From Parabacteroides gordonii MS-1 = DSM 23371 (lineage in GTDB: Bacteria; Bacteroidota; Bacteroidia; Bacteroidales; Tannerellaceae): a stretch of DNA of 64,000 bases. Position 1 is the first letter of the stretch. Each line of letters opens with the position of its first letter. The notes under the pieces are model-generated. The model saw only the letters and a list, made by a program, of their open reading frames with translations. It was not told the DNA's origin and ran no database searches. A program made the position numbers and the translations under genes. Shown here one piece after another: positions 16,077-25,982 of this stretch. The DNA is taken from NCBI RefSeq assembly GCF_000969825.1, contig NZ_KQ033919.1, positions 3,422,749-3,486,748 of the forward strand, written 5' to 3'.

Positions 16077-18203
16077 TTAGTCCTTATTACCTGATATAAT
16101 TCCCGGATCATCGTCCATATTCTGGACGGCTTTGCGGATGCTTTTAAATTGTTTGCCGAAATTGAGGTTGAAGTTAAACTTGACGACAACCGTCCTGGCC
16201 ATATTATTACTGTGGATATCCGATTTTACCGGATTAAGCGCCGACCAGTTTTCATTTTCTGACCTGTAAGTCTTGATGAATGGATTATATAATCCGGCCA
16301 TGACCGACCAGGCCGGCATTTTATAGTCTACCATAAGTGTGTGCATCAGATCGCCTTTCATCAGTTGTTCCCCGTAAACATACCTGTTGGGGGGAGTGAT
16401 AGTGGTAAAATTTGCGATCCAGTTGCGATAAGAAAAATCGATATTGACACGGAGCGATTTCATCGTGTAGGTGTGTAAATAGTTGTTGCCATGACTGATA
16501 TACCGGTTTAGTCCGGGAATGACCGATATATTGATATGATCTTTCCACGGCTTTATATGGAAGGCAACCTCGAAGGCTAGGTTCTGGAAGGATTTCTGGT
16601 TGTCGTAAGTCCGGATAAACAGACCGTCTTCGTAGAAAACAGACTCCATGATCGGTTTATGCTCATAGTCATAAGTAATAAGGGCGTCTATTCCGAATAG
16701 CTTTTGGTTGTACCCCGCATTAAAGGACTGGTTGATGCTTTGGTATGATTTCAATGCCGGATTACCCCTTCGTACCTGCAGTATATCGATGGGTTGTTCC
16801 ACATCGTTGAGGTAAGCGATAGAGGGAGTGTTGTTCTTTAGAGCGGCACTATAGCGAAAAGATAGGTTCTGATTGGGATTGTAGGTGATACGTAAGGAAG
16901 GTTGTAAGGCATACTTTTCATTTTTGTTATTGCGCTGGCTGTAGTAAAAACGGGAAAAGGCGAGGTTTGCCATGTAACTCCATTTACCTGTCTTCAACAA
17001 ATATTCTGCATAAGCAAAGCTTTCGCTTTGTTTCATGGATACGTCGGTAACGGTTGTTCCCGTATATGTATTATCCGTATAAGACTGTGTATGTTTCAAC
17101 CCACCGGTAAACTGGCTTTTCCCTATTCTTTTTTCATAGATACCCTCTGCTATCAGGGAGTATTTCTTTCCTGAAATGTCGGATAGTATATCCGTTTCAA
17201 GATCGTTTTCTCTCGTCTCTTGATAGATGCGGGTGTTCTCTGTCCTGATATAAGTGCCTACCAGGTTGAATATCAGCGATTGGTCATTTCTTAAATTGCG
17301 TTGAAAGTAAAGATCCAGTGCCGGGATGCGGTTCTTTTCTACCGTATGATCGTAAATAGACAGGGGCGTCTCGGATCCGGAAGAATATAATTTGCTTTTG
17401 CGGTCTTCGTATCCTGCCGGGAAATCGTTGAAGCTATAGCGGAATTGTGCATTGAAGATATATTTATCCTTCTCCTGCAGGCTGTAGTTCAGATTTGAAT
17501 ACAGGACTTTTTTATTGAAAAGAGTGGGTTCTCCTATTTCCTGCCGGTGTAATACATGATCGGGGAAGAAGAATTTTTCATCATATTCGCGTGTCCAGTC
17601 ACCTTTACGCTGAATAAAACGGACATTTGCTGAAAACTCAGACTGCCCGTTGTTATATTTGGCAGAAAGCATATCGTCTATAGAAGTCCGGCCGCCTCCA
17701 ATGTTATGAAAGGCACCGCCACGGATATTACCTCCCGATTCTTTTTTGCGTGTGATGTAATCGATCACTACAGCGGCATTTCCATAACGTACTCCCGGAC
17801 TGTCGTGATATTCAATCCGGACGATATCTTCCGGGTTCAGGGCGGCTATTTCGGGATAGGTAACGAGTATTCCGTTGATCCTTAATTGTACTTCTCCGTT
17901 GCCGGAAGTTGTTATTTCTCCGGACATTACGTCTACCATAATACGGGATAACTGCATTTTATTCAACAGGTCGACACCGTCGGTTGCAGTTTTTTTCTGT
18001 GTTCCGGAAGGTAGTATCGATAATTTGTCTCCTTTATTAATAACAGACTTGGCTGTTATGGTTACTTCCTCCAAAGAAAAAGAAGAGGAAGTAACAAATG
18101 TAGAATCCGCCTGCATTATGACCTGTTGGGCCGACACTGGCGGAAATATTAAAAATATAGTTGCAATAAGTGATAAAATTGTTTTTGTCTTCATACGATT
18201 CAT
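16077..18203 (-). CDS. TonB-dependent receptor-like outer-membrane beta-barrel
   Basis: A 708-residue outer-membrane protein. A signal peptide (about residues 4-25, ending PVSAQQ) is followed by LEEVTITAKSVINKGDKL, a TonB-box-like region, and a plug domain (about 60-155, including DGVDLLNKMQL, LRINGILVTYPEI and NPEDIVRIEYHDSPGVRYGN). The remainder is long beta-barrel strands. The CarboxypepD-like N-terminal domain of SusC proteins is absent, so it belongs to the smaller outer_membrane_beta-barrel receptor group. Ligand unknown. ATGs at 18203 and 18194 are both possible. No SusD gene adjoins it. Confidence 0.78.
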   Translation of the reverse strand: MNRMKTKTILSLIATIFLIFPPVSAQQVIMQADSTFVTSSSFSLEEVTITAKSVINKGDKLSILPSGTQKKTATDGVDLLNKMQLSRIMVDVMSGEITTSGNGEVQLRINGILVTYPEIAALNPEDIVRIEYHDSPGVRYGNAAVVIDYITRKKESGGNIRGGAFHNIGGGRTSIDDMLSAKYNNGQSEFSANVRFIQRKGDWTREYDEKFFFPDHVLHRQEIGEPTLFNKKVLYSNLNYSLQEKDKYIFNAQFRYSFNDFPAGYEDRKSKLYSSGSETPLSIYDHTVEKNRIPALDLYFQRNLRNDQSLIFNLVGTYIRTENTRIYQETRENDLETDILSDISGKKYSLIAEGIYEKRIGKSQFTGGLKHTQSYTDNTYTGTTVTDVSMKQSESFAYAEYLLKTGKWSYMANLAFSRFYYSQRNNKNEKYALQPSLRITYNPNQNLSFRYSAALKNNTPSIAYLNDVEQPIDILQVRRGNPALKSYQSINQSFNAGYNQKLFGIDALITYDYEHKPIMESVFYEDGLFIRTYDNQKSFQNLAFEVAFHIKPWKDHINISVIPGLNRYISHGNNYLHTYTMKSLRVNIDFSYRNWIANFTTITPPNRYVYGEQLMKGDLMHTLMVDYKMPAWSVMAGLYNPFIKTYRSENENWSALNPVKSDIHSNNMARTVVVKFNFNLNFGKQFKSIRKAVQNMDDDPGIISGNKD

Positions 18204-18311
18204 TTCTTGTTCCGTTCATCCGGTTTGTTGTAAATTAAACTTGTACTGATTTTGATAGCTATCTACTATCTGTGACGAATGACCGGAAAGAATATTTTAA
18301 AAGTGAAAATC

Positions 18312-18341
18312 TTTGTATTTTAATTTAAGTATGTATCTTTG
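18312..18341 (+). promoter_or_regulatory. Promoter (-33 TTTG, -7 TATCTTTG) of the small barrel gene
   Basis: TTTG at 18312-18315 and TATCTTTG at 18334-18341 are 18 bp apart, the best full match to the Bacteroidetes promoter consensus in the window. Leader about 95 nt. Confidence 0.7.
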
Positions 18342-18439
18342 GTCTGTGTTTATGAGTAAAAGCAGACATTGCGGAAATAAAATCGTTTAAGTTTATTGAG
18401 ATAGTATTTTGTGTTTAATATCTAAAACAATTATGTAGT

Positions 18440-19039
18440 ATGAAAAAGAGCTTATTATTATTACTTCTTTTCGTGGCATTTCAGGTAAGTGCACAAGAAT
18501 TTCATTTTATTCCGAAGATTGGTCTGAATATGGCCAATATAACAAATTCTGATGGAAGTATGAAGCCGGGGCTGAATATTGGGGTTGCTGGTGAAGTGAT
18601 GATGACTGAACGTTTTGCCATTGAACCGGGAGTATTCTATTCGATGCAGGGAACAAAAGACAAAGAGAGTGGTACGACAATGAAAATCAAAAATGATTAT
18701 CTGAACATACCTGTTTTGTTTAAAGGCTATGTCTATGAAGGATTTAACCTGTTTGCCGGCCCGCAGCTGGGATTTAAGGTATCTTCTAAGATAAAAGCGT
18801 CTCAGTCGGGAACTTCAGTTTCTACAAGTGAAGGTAGTGATTTATTTAAAACCGTTGACTTCTCCATTGTATTGGGAGCCGGATATCAGTCACCTATGGG
18901 TTTCCTTGTTTCTCTGAATTATAATATCGGTTTGACAAATACGATCAATAAAGATAAGTTCTCCTCTCTTTTGGGAACAACTGTTGATGAAACATGCCGT
19001 AACGGTGTACTTCAGCTAAACGTAGGCTGGCGTTTCTAA
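18440..19039 (+). CDS. Small outer-membrane beta-barrel (PorT/porin-like) protein
   Basis: A 199-residue protein with signal peptide MKKSLLLLLLFVAFQVSAQ and a mature part of about eight amphipathic strands, including FIPKIGLNMANI, FAIEPGVFYSMQG, LNIPVLFKGYVYEGFNLFAG, GAGYQSPMGF and the terminal LQLNVGWRF. The C-terminal aromatic residue is the outer-membrane barrel signal. It fits the outer_membrane_beta-barrel_2 / PorT-like group. Function is not predictable; many such proteins are abundant envelope components. It has its own consensus promoter and stands alone. Confidence 0.8.
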   Translation: MKKSLLLLLLFVAFQVSAQEFHFIPKIGLNMANITNSDGSMKPGLNIGVAGEVMMTERFAIEPGVFYSMQGTKDKESGTTMKIKNDYLNIPVLFKGYVYEGFNLFAGPQLGFKVSSKIKASQSGTSVSTSEGSDLFKTVDFSIVLGAGYQSPMGFLVSLNYNIGLTNTINKDKFSSLLGTTVDETCRNGVLQLNVGWRF

Positions 19040-19135
19040 AATAATTTAAAGCCGGATTATGCAAACTTTAGAGCGAAATTTGGATAATCCGGCTCTTAAA
19101 GAATCTCTATTTTTGTGGTATAAATATTTACTACC

Positions 19136-20179
19136 ATGAAAAAAACGATTGTAACCTTTCTACTTTTAACTTTGTCTCTGCAAATCCTTTGGGGACAAGA
19201 GCAGATCTTGCCGGTGCCTTCCACGCAGCCAAGTCCGGCGCAGCAAAAACAGATTGCCCGCAAATACGGTATGTTCATTCATTTCGGAATCAATACTTTT
19301 CATGATCAGGAATGGACGGATGGTTCGAAACCGGCTTCTTCTTATCAGCCAACCGCCGTCGATGCAGATCAATGGATCAGGGTCGCTAAGGAGGCTGGTA
19401 TGAAATATGTGATCCTCACTGCAAAACATCATGAAGGATTCTGTCTGTGGGACAGCAAATATACAGAATATGATGTAGCAAATTCCGGAAACAAAACGAA
19501 TGTAATAGAAGCAATTGCCAAAGCATGTAAGAAATATGATATTGGCTTGGGATTGTATTATTCTTTGTGGGATAGGAAAGTAAATGCCGATGTGAAAGAC
19601 AGGAGTCTGGATGCGGAATATAATAAATATCTGTTGCGCCAACTGGATGAGTTGATCGACATCGTGCAGCCTTATACCAATATCGTAGAGTTCTGGTTCG
19701 ATGGAGGATGGGAAAAAGAAAACGATCGCTGGCCGGTGAAAGAAATCTACCAGACGATCAAATCAAGAGAGCCTGACTGCCAGGTCGGTATAAACTGGAG
19801 CATCGGTTTACCGGATAACCCGGATGCACATCCTGTATTGCCGGAAAACCAGAAAGCAGGTTATCCGATCCGTTATTTTCCGAGCGACTTCCGCTTAGGT
19901 GACCCGTATCTGCCGGTAGATGATGATCCGAAGGTTTTTACACATGACGGTAAAGAGTATTATATGCCCTGGGAGTCTACTATCTGTATCAGCGAACGCT
20001 GGTTCTATAACACCACGGATAAGAAGTATAAGCCGGTCGATGAATTAGCCCGCTTATACCGTCAGTGCACAAAGAATGATAATATCCTTATTCTGAATTG
20101 CCCTCCGGCACGCGACGGTAAGATCCGTGACTCGGATATCCGGTTGTTGAAGGATTTGCGTAAGGTTATCAATGATTAA
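19136..20179 (+). CDS. Alpha-L-fucosidase (GH29)
   Basis: A 347-residue exported glycoside hydrolase that removes terminal alpha-L-fucose from glycans such as mucin or milk oligosaccharides. The signal peptide is about residues 1-21 (ending LWGQEQ). The GH29 (beta/alpha)8 barrel shows KYGMFIHFGINTF, YVILTAKHHEGFCLWDS and VEFWFDGGWE, whose Asp is the expected nucleophile. No C-terminal carbohydrate-binding domain is present, so this is a catalytic-domain-only member. Its 3' end overlaps the convergent TPR gene by 11 bp. It is not in an obvious polysaccharide utilisation locus. Confidence 0.9.
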   Translation: MKKTIVTFLLLTLSLQILWGQEQILPVPSTQPSPAQQKQIARKYGMFIHFGINTFHDQEWTDGSKPASSYQPTAVDADQWIRVAKEAGMKYVILTAKHHEGFCLWDSKYTEYDVANSGNKTNVIEAIAKACKKYDIGLGLYYSLWDRKVNADVKDRSLDAEYNKYLLRQLDELIDIVQPYTNIVEFWFDGGWEKENDRWPVKEIYQTIKSREPDCQVGINWSIGLPDNPDAHPVLPENQKAGYPIRYFPSDFRLGDPYLPVDDDPKVFTHDGKEYYMPWESTICISERWFYNTTDKKYKPVDELARLYRQCTKNDNILILNCPPARDGKIRDSDIRLLKDLRKVIND

Positions 20180-20432
20180 ACATATCTTTGTTATAAAAAT
20201 CTAATATTTTGATCTGAGCATTATAGGCTGTCTGAGCCGGGCTATCCGGATTTAGTTCCATAGCTGTCAGATAGTTGTTCAGGGCCTGACGGATATCTCC
20301 CATTTTGCGGTAGACATTTCCACGCAGATAAAACGCTTCATCGTCTGAAGCGTTTTTTTTAATGTACTCATTCAACAAACGCAATGCTTCGTCTGTTTTA
20401 TTATCGTTGATAAGTTGTCTGATTGTTTCCAT
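20169..20432 (-). CDS. Small tetratricopeptide-repeat protein
   Basis: An 87-residue protein made almost entirely of two TPR units: TDEALRLLNEYIKKNASDDE and FYLRGNVYRKMGDIRQALNN, followed by YLTAMELNPDSP. No signal peptide or membrane segment. It probably acts as a cytosolic protein-protein interaction module; its partner is unknown. A TATCTTTG box on the minus strand (20459-20466) lies just upstream, giving a short leader. It converges on, and slightly overlaps, the fucosidase gene. Confidence 0.75.
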   Translation of the reverse strand: METIRQLINDNKTDEALRLLNEYIKKNASDDEAFYLRGNVYRKMGDIRQALNNYLTAMELNPDSPAQTAYNAQIKILDFYNKDMFNH

Positions 20433-20458
20433 GTTGAAATAATGTGATATTTTGTGGA

Positions 20459-20466
20459 CAAAGATA
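20459..20466 (-). promoter_or_regulatory. -7 box (TATCTTTG) of the TPR gene
   Basis: Minus-strand exact TAnnTTTG match 26 nt before the ATG at 20432. Confidence 0.55.
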
Positions 20467-20551
20467 ATTCTGAAGAGGTTACATACATAATAATCACGGT
20501 TTAAAAAACTGTTTTTTTGTTACTGATATACGGTTACGTTAATTATTTGTG

Positions 20552-20559
20552 TATGTTTG
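20552..20559 (+). promoter_or_regulatory. -7 box (TATGTTTG) of topA
   Basis: Exact TAnnTTTG match 30 nt before the ATG at 20590, divergent from the TPR promoter. Confidence 0.55.
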
Positions 20560-20589
20560 CACTCGATTTCTAAAAAGTGAAAAGTGATT

Positions 20590-22944
20590 ATGCAAAAGAA
20601 TCTGGTAATAGTGGAGTCACCCGCCAAGGCAAAAACCATTGAAAAGTTCCTCGGAAAAGATTTTAAGGTTATGTCGAGTTACGGGCACATCCGCGATTTG
20701 AAGACAAAAGATTTTAGTATAGATATTGAGAACAATTATGCTCCTCAATATGTGGTTCCGGCTGATAAGAAGAAGCTGGTTTCCGAATTAAAATCCGAAG
20801 CAAAAGCAGCCGAGCAGGTATGGCTCGCATCCGATGAGGACCGTGAAGGAGAAGCTATATCCTGGCATCTGTACGAAGTTTTGGGATTGAAGCCGGAAAA
20901 TACAAAACGTATTGTCTTCCACGAAATTACCAAGAATGCCATTTTGCACGCTATTGAAACGCCGCGCGATATAAACATCGATCTGGTAAATGCTCAGCAG
21001 GCACGTCGTGTATTAGACCGTATCGTGGGTTTCGAGCTGTCCCCCATTCTATGGAGGAAGGTGAAGCCGGCTTTATCCGCCGGTCGTGTACAGTCGGTGG
21101 CTGTCCGCCTGATTGTTGAACGCGAACGTGAGATCAACGATTTCGTTTCGGAAGCGGCTTACCGTGTAATTGCCAATTTCATCCTTCCGGACGGAACAAC
21201 AATATTGAAAGCGGAACTGAATAAGCGTTTGAAAGATAAGAAAGAGGTTATGGAGTTCCTTGAATCCTGTAAGGCCGCTTCTTTCACTATCGACGAGATC
21301 ACTAAGAAACCTGTTAAGAAATCACCGGCACCTCCTTTTACGACATCTACTTTGCAACAGGAAGCGGCCCGTAAACTGGGTTATTCCGTATCGCAGACTA
21401 TGATGATCGCACAACGTCTGTATGAATCAGGATTGATAACCTATATGCGTACCGACTCGGTGAACCTGAGTGACTTGGCTCTGGGAACGGCTAAAGAAGC
21501 GATCCTGGAAACGTACGGAGAAAAGTATCATAAGTTCCGCCAGTACCATACCAAGAGTAAGGGGGCACAGGAAGCGCACGAGGCAATCCGTCCTACCTAT
21601 ATAAGTAATGTAGAGATAAGCGGTTCCGCACAGGAAAAGAAATTGTATGAGCTGATCCGTAAACGGACAATTGCGTCTCAGATGGCTGATGCCGAACTGG
21701 AACGTACAACGATCTCCGTTTGTATCAATAATAAGAAAGAAAAATTCGTGGCGGTGGGTGAAGTTATCACCTTCGACGGTTTCCTTCAGGTATATCGCGA
21801 AAGCTACGACGATGATAACGACAAAGAACAGGATAAGGAAAACGGTTTGTTGCCTCCTGTAGAACTGCACGAAGTGCTGACATTGAATGATATCGTGGCT
21901 ACGGAACGTTTCACACAGCGTCCGCCGCGTTATACGGAAGCCAGCCTTGTACGCCGCCTGGAAGAACTTGGTATCGGTCGTCCTTCTACTTATGCTCCGA
22001 CTATTCAGACGATCCAGAATCGCGAATATGTGGTAAAAGGTGACAAGGAAGGTACGGAACGTACATATAGTGTCGTAACACTGGCTAAAGGAAAGATCAA
22101 AGATGCTGAAAAGAAAGAGGTAGTAGGGGCAGACCGCAATAAGTTGATGCCTACGGATATCGGTACAGTTGTCAACGACTTTCTGATGGAATACTTCCCG
22201 TCTGTAATGGATTATAATTTTACAGCCAGTGTTGAAAAAGAATTCGATGCTGTGGCTGAAGGCGATATGATCTGGACAAAAGCGATAGACAAGTTTTATA
22301 AGATGTTCCATCCGATCGTGGAAGAAACAGCCGCTTTAAAGACTGCACATAAGGTCGGTGAACGTGAGTTGGGTATCGATCCGAAAAGTGGTAACCCTGT
22401 ATTTGTAAAGATCGGTCGTTATGGTCCGGTTGTACAGATCGGCCAGGCACATACTGAAGACAAAGAAGCTCCGAAGCCTCAATTTGCCACTTTGATGAAA
22501 GGACAGTCGATCGAGACTATCACATTGGAAGAAGCCTTGAAGTTATTCGATCTTCCCCGCACGATCGGTGAATATGAAGGAAAAGAAATGGTGGCGGCTG
22601 TTGGCCGTTTCGGGCCATTTATCCGTCATGACGGTAAATTCATCTCTATCCCGAAAGACCTGAATCCTCTTTCTATCACAGTGGAAGAAGCGATAGTGTT
22701 GATCGATGAGAAACGTAAGAAAGATGAACAGCGCTTCCTGAAGAAGTTTGAGGAAGATCCTGATCTGGAAATATTGAATGGTCGTTATGGCCCTTATATT
22801 ACCTATAAAAAGGCTAATTACCGGATACCGAAGACTGTTACCGAACCGGAAAAACTCACTTTGGAAGATTGTATGAAGATCATCGCTGAAGCGGCAGAGA
22901 AGCCGGCAACACCGAAAAAGCGAACAACAAAGAAGAAAGCATAA
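20590..22944 (+). CDS. topA: DNA topoisomerase I
   Basis: Type IA topoisomerase of about 784 residues that relaxes negative supercoils. The Toprim domain starts NLVIVESPAKAKTIEKFLG and has the metal site SDEDREGEAISWHL. RVQSVAVRLIVERE and the active-site Tyr in LITYMRTDSVNLS follow. The C-terminus carries three glycine-rich TopA repeats (GRYGPVVQIG, GRFGPFIRHDGK, GRYGPYITYKK) and a Lys-rich tail (PKKRTTKKKA) in place of Cys zinc fingers, as usual in Bacteroidetes. The ATG at 20590 is preferred to the in-frame GTG at 20584. Followed by a strong terminator shared with argS. Confidence 0.96.
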   Translation: MQKNLVIVESPAKAKTIEKFLGKDFKVMSSYGHIRDLKTKDFSIDIENNYAPQYVVPADKKKLVSELKSEAKAAEQVWLASDEDREGEAISWHLYEVLGLKPENTKRIVFHEITKNAILHAIETPRDINIDLVNAQQARRVLDRIVGFELSPILWRKVKPALSAGRVQSVAVRLIVEREREINDFVSEAAYRVIANFILPDGTTILKAELNKRLKDKKEVMEFLESCKAASFTIDEITKKPVKKSPAPPFTTSTLQQEAARKLGYSVSQTMMIAQRLYESGLITYMRTDSVNLSDLALGTAKEAILETYGEKYHKFRQYHTKSKGAQEAHEAIRPTYISNVEISGSAQEKKLYELIRKRTIASQMADAELERTTISVCINNKKEKFVAVGEVITFDGFLQVYRESYDDDNDKEQDKENGLLPPVELHEVLTLNDIVATERFTQRPPRYTEASLVRRLEELGIGRPSTYAPTIQTIQNREYVVKGDKEGTERTYSVVTLAKGKIKDAEKKEVVGADRNKLMPTDIGTVVNDFLMEYFPSVMDYNFTASVEKEFDAVAEGDMIWTKAIDKFYKMFHPIVEETAALKTAHKVGERELGIDPKSGNPVFVKIGRYGPVVQIGQAHTEDKEAPKPQFATLMKGQSIETITLEEALKLFDLPRTIGEYEGKEMVAAVGRFGPFIRHDGKFISIPKDLNPLSITVEEAIVLIDEKRKKDEQRFLKKFEEDPDLEILNGRYGPYITYKKANYRIPKTVTEPEKLTLEDCMKIIAEAAEKPATPKKRTTKKKA

Positions 22945-22961
22945 TAGAAAGTGCAATATAT

Positions 22962-23006
22962 AAAAAAGGTTCCTGTTGAATTGATCAGCAGGAACCTTTT
23001 TTTATA
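22962..23006. terminator. Bidirectional terminator between topA and argS
   Basis: AAAAAAGGTTCCTGTTGA pairs with TCAGCAGGAACCTTTTTT around a 5-nt loop: a stem of about 18 bp with A- and T-runs at both ends, serving the two convergent genes. Confidence 0.9.
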
Positions 23007-23022
23007 GGTGATATTTTCGTTC

Positions 23023-24816
23023 TTACATTCTTTCAGGAACTTCGATACCCAGCAACGACATACCTGATTTTACAATCTTAGCAACGTTGGCAGATAATAC
23101 CAGGCGGAATTGTTTGATCTCGGCATTCTCTTCACGAAGGATAGAGAAGTCGTGATAGAACTGGTTGTATTCTTTTACCAGGTCGTAGATATAATTGGCA
23201 ATGAAAGCCGGGCTATATTCTTTACCTGCTTCTTTTACCGTAGTGGCATAGTCGGCAATCATCTGTACCAGTCCTTCTTCTTTCTCAGAAATAGGAGTAT
23301 TGGCAGGCAGTTGTTCCGGTAATACAATGCCTTGTTCGGCAGCTTTGCGTAAAACGGAACAGATTCGGGCGTAAGTGTACTGAATGAACGGGCCTGTATT
23401 TCCATTGAAATCGATTGATTCTTTCGGGTTGAAGGTCATGTTCTTACGCGGATCGACTTTCAGTATGAAATATTTGAGAGAACCCAGACCGACAATACGG
23501 GAAATATTGGCTGCCTCTTCCTCTGTCATTTCATCCAGTTTGCCGAGTTCCTGGGATATTTCGTGAGCTGTATTGATCATTTCGTCCATCAGGTCGTCTG
23601 CATCGACTACAGTTCCTTCGCGGCTCTTCATCTTTCCTTCCGGCAGTTCGACCATACCGTAAGAGAAGTGTACCAGGCCCTTTCCGAATTCGAAGCCCAG
23701 TTTATCGAGCAGGATAGATAATACCTGGAAATGATAGTTCTGTTCGTTACCGACTACATAGATCATTTTATTGATTGGGAAATCGTCGAAACGAAGTTTG
23801 GCTGTACCTATGTCTTGTGTCATATATACGGAAGTACCGTCGGCACGGAGCAGCAGTTTCTCGTCCAGTCCGTCTTTGGTCAGGTCGGCCCAGACAGAAC
23901 CGTCTTCGCGGCGGTAGAAGATGCCTTTTTCAAGTCCTTCCATCACTTTGCCTTTTCCTTCCAGATAGGTTTGTGATTCGTAGTAAATCTTATCGAAGTC
24001 TACGCCCATCATTTTGTAGGTTTCATCGAAACCTGCGTATACCCAACTGTTCATCTTTTCCCACAGGGCGCGTACTTCTGCATCGCCGGCTTCCCATTTG
24101 CGAAGCATTTCGCGGGCTTCTGCCATCAAGGTTGATTGTGCTTCGGCTTCTTCTTTGGTTAGGCCTTTGGCTTCCAGCTCTTTTAGTTCCTGTTTGTAAT
24201 GTTTGTCGAATAAGACGTAAAAGTCGCCGATCAGGTGGTCGCCTTTCTTGCCGGATGATTCGGGAGTAATGCCTTCACCCCATTTCTGCCAGGCAAGCAT
24301 GGATTTACAGATATGGATACCACGGTCGTTTACGATATTGGTCTTTACTACCTTGTTGCCGTTTGCTTTCATGATCTCTGCCAGACTATAACCAAGCAGG
24401 TTGTTGCGAACATGGCCTAAATGCAACGGTTTGTTTGTATTAGGAGAAGAATATTCGATCATAACGAGCGGGGACTGTTCCGTCACCGGAATGATACCGT
24501 AAGAAGGCTGTGCATTAACTGTATTCAACAGATCGATCCAGCAAGGACCGGCAACAGTCAGGTTAAGGAAGCCTTTTATTACATTGAATTCAGCGATAGC
24601 CGGTTCGTTCTTATGCAGGTATTCGCCGATTTCCTGGGCCGTTTGTTCCGGTGATTTCTTCGATGCACGAAGAAATGGGAATACAACCAGGGTAAGATGT
24701 CCTTTAAACTCTTTCTTTGTTTTCTGCAACTGTATCTGGCTCACTGAAACTTCAGCTCCATACAGTTCTTTTATGCCGGCAATGATTGCACCGGTAATCT
24801 GCTGTTCAATAACCAT
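23023..24816 (-). CDS. argS: Arginyl-tRNA synthetase
   Basis: A class I aminoacyl-tRNA synthetase of 597 residues charging tRNA-Arg. It has the N-terminal Arg-tRNA additional domain (about 1-110), the HIGH-type motif in SPNTNKPLHLGHVRNNLLGY, the KMSK-like region EGKMKSREGTVVD and a C-terminal DALR anticodon-binding domain ending LSANVAKIVKSGMSLLGIEV. Length is normal for Bacteroidetes. A TACCTTTG -7 box lies upstream on the minus strand (24854-24861). Single-gene transcript. Confidence 0.96.
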   Translation of the reverse strand: MVIEQQITGAIIAGIKELYGAEVSVSQIQLQKTKKEFKGHLTLVVFPFLRASKKSPEQTAQEIGEYLHKNEPAIAEFNVIKGFLNLTVAGPCWIDLLNTVNAQPSYGIIPVTEQSPLVMIEYSSPNTNKPLHLGHVRNNLLGYSLAEIMKANGNKVVKTNIVNDRGIHICKSMLAWQKWGEGITPESSGKKGDHLIGDFYVLFDKHYKQELKELEAKGLTKEEAEAQSTLMAEAREMLRKWEAGDAEVRALWEKMNSWVYAGFDETYKMMGVDFDKIYYESQTYLEGKGKVMEGLEKGIFYRREDGSVWADLTKDGLDEKLLLRADGTSVYMTQDIGTAKLRFDDFPINKMIYVVGNEQNYHFQVLSILLDKLGFEFGKGLVHFSYGMVELPEGKMKSREGTVVDADDLMDEMINTAHEISQELGKLDEMTEEEAANISRIVGLGSLKYFILKVDPRKNMTFNPKESIDFNGNTGPFIQYTYARICSVLRKAAEQGIVLPEQLPANTPISEKEEGLVQMIADYATTVKEAGKEYSPAFIANYIYDLVKEYNQFYHDFSILREENAEIKQFRLVLSANVAKIVKSGMSLLGIEVPERM

Positions 24817-25408
24817 ATTCTTACTATATAATATTCTGATTTTATTTTGTGTGCAAAGGTACGTGATTATTTTCTAAAAACCTGCGTATGGGGTTTTTGA
24901 ATTAACTGTTTGTTTGCCCTTAATCCGTCTTCCCGAAAGAGGAATATATTGTTTACCTATTTGTTGATAATATTTACAAATCATACAGTTTCGCGATGTT
25001 GTTTTTTTCATAAATTGCAAATAAAGTCGTGATGGCTGGCAAGTGTTTCGAAAAACGCAAATGCCAGTATTCGTCCATTTGTTATAGGTTGTAATAGTGA
25101 GTGTTAACGCATAATATCAGAAACAACAATAGAATAGTAATTTGTTTGAGAAAAACGATCTTTGTGACTGAAAGAAAGAGTGTTATTTGGGAGGTCGCTT
25201 ATTATCGGATATTGCGGTTATATCTAAATTAGGTGAAAAGTTAGTGTTGAATAGAACGCGCTAAAACTCTATGAGTATCAAAATCCTTTTTCTTTTAGAT
25301 AATAATGAGTGCTAAAATCATTAACTGCTTCAATTTGGGCAGGCAATGTAATAGTATTCATAAAACCAGTTTTGGGATACATATTCCGTTAAATATAAAG
25401 TCTTATAG
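24817..25408. other. Intergenic region between argS and the second fimbrial operon
   Basis: No gene is seen in 592 bp. It holds the argS -7 box (24854-24861), a small stem AAAAACC/GGTTTTT (24876-24898), a hairpin CTGGCA...TGCCAG (25036-25067, with inner GTTT/AAAC) and a near-consensus box GATCTTTG (25157-25164). If used, that box gives the fimbrial operon a leader of about 240 nt. Confidence 0.45.
24854..24861 (-). promoter_or_regulatory. -7 box (TACCTTTG) of argS
   Basis: Minus-strand exact TAnnTTTG match 37 nt before the argS ATG. Confidence 0.6.
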
Positions 25409-25975
25409 ATGAAAAGAGCATTTATACTCCTATTTTTCATACTCGGGTGTCTGGCCATCGAGAGTAAAGCGCAGAAAATAGCGCTTAAAAGCAATCTTTT
25501 GTACGATGCCACTACGACTATGAACCTGGGTGTGGAGTTTGGATTGGCCCGTAAATGGACATTAGATATTCCTGTCAACTATAATCCGTGGAAACCTGAT
25601 AACGGCAGACGTTTGCGTCATTGGGGAATACAACCGGAAGTTCGCTACTGGTTCTGCGAAAGTTTCAACCGTACGTTTGTCGGGCTGCATGCCCATTATG
25701 CCGATTTCAATGTCGGTAAATTACCCGGTATTTTTAGTGAGAACATGCAAAAGAACCGTTATCAGGGACATTTGTATGGAGGAGGTCTTTCGGTTGGTCA
25801 TTCCTGGATATTAAAAAAACGATGGAGCATCGAAGCTTCTATCGGTCTGGGATATGCTCGTATAGAATATGAAAAATATCCTTGTGCGGAATGTGGTTCC
25901 AAACTGAAAGATACGGGACGGAACTATTTCGGTCCGACGAAAGCGGCTTTGTCTATTATTTATCTGATTAAATAA
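25409..25975 (+). CDS. DUF3575 family outer-membrane protein, fimbrial operon
   Basis: A 188-residue protein with signal peptide (ILGCLAIESKAQ) and the DUF3575 pattern: LKSNLLYDATTTMNLGVEFG, NYNPWKPDNG, LHAHYADFNVGK, YPCAECGSK and the end FGPTKAALSIIYLIK. It is a close paralogue of the protein at 1418-1999, with the same CxxCGSK. It is the first gene of a four-gene fimbrial operon, 7 bp before the DUF3868 gene. A Cys inside GCLAIES might suggest a lipobox, but the AQ cleavage site fits better. Confidence 0.83.
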   Translation: MKRAFILLFFILGCLAIESKAQKIALKSNLLYDATTTMNLGVEFGLARKWTLDIPVNYNPWKPDNGRRLRHWGIQPEVRYWFCESFNRTFVGLHAHYADFNVGKLPGIFSENMQKNRYQGHLYGGGLSVGHSWILKKRWSIEASIGLGYARIEYEKYPCAECGSKLKDTGRNYFGPTKAALSIIYLIK

Positions 25976-25982
25976 AAGCAGA

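Noticed and set aside
21427-22311. Minus-strand open frame of 294 codons opposite topA
   Set aside because: Antisense to an essential conserved gene; no domain, promoter or start support.
24876-25067. Small RNA or riboswitch in the argS/fimbrial gap
   Set aside because: Only simple short hairpins are visible; no known riboswitch core was recognised and no promoter-terminator pair encloses them.
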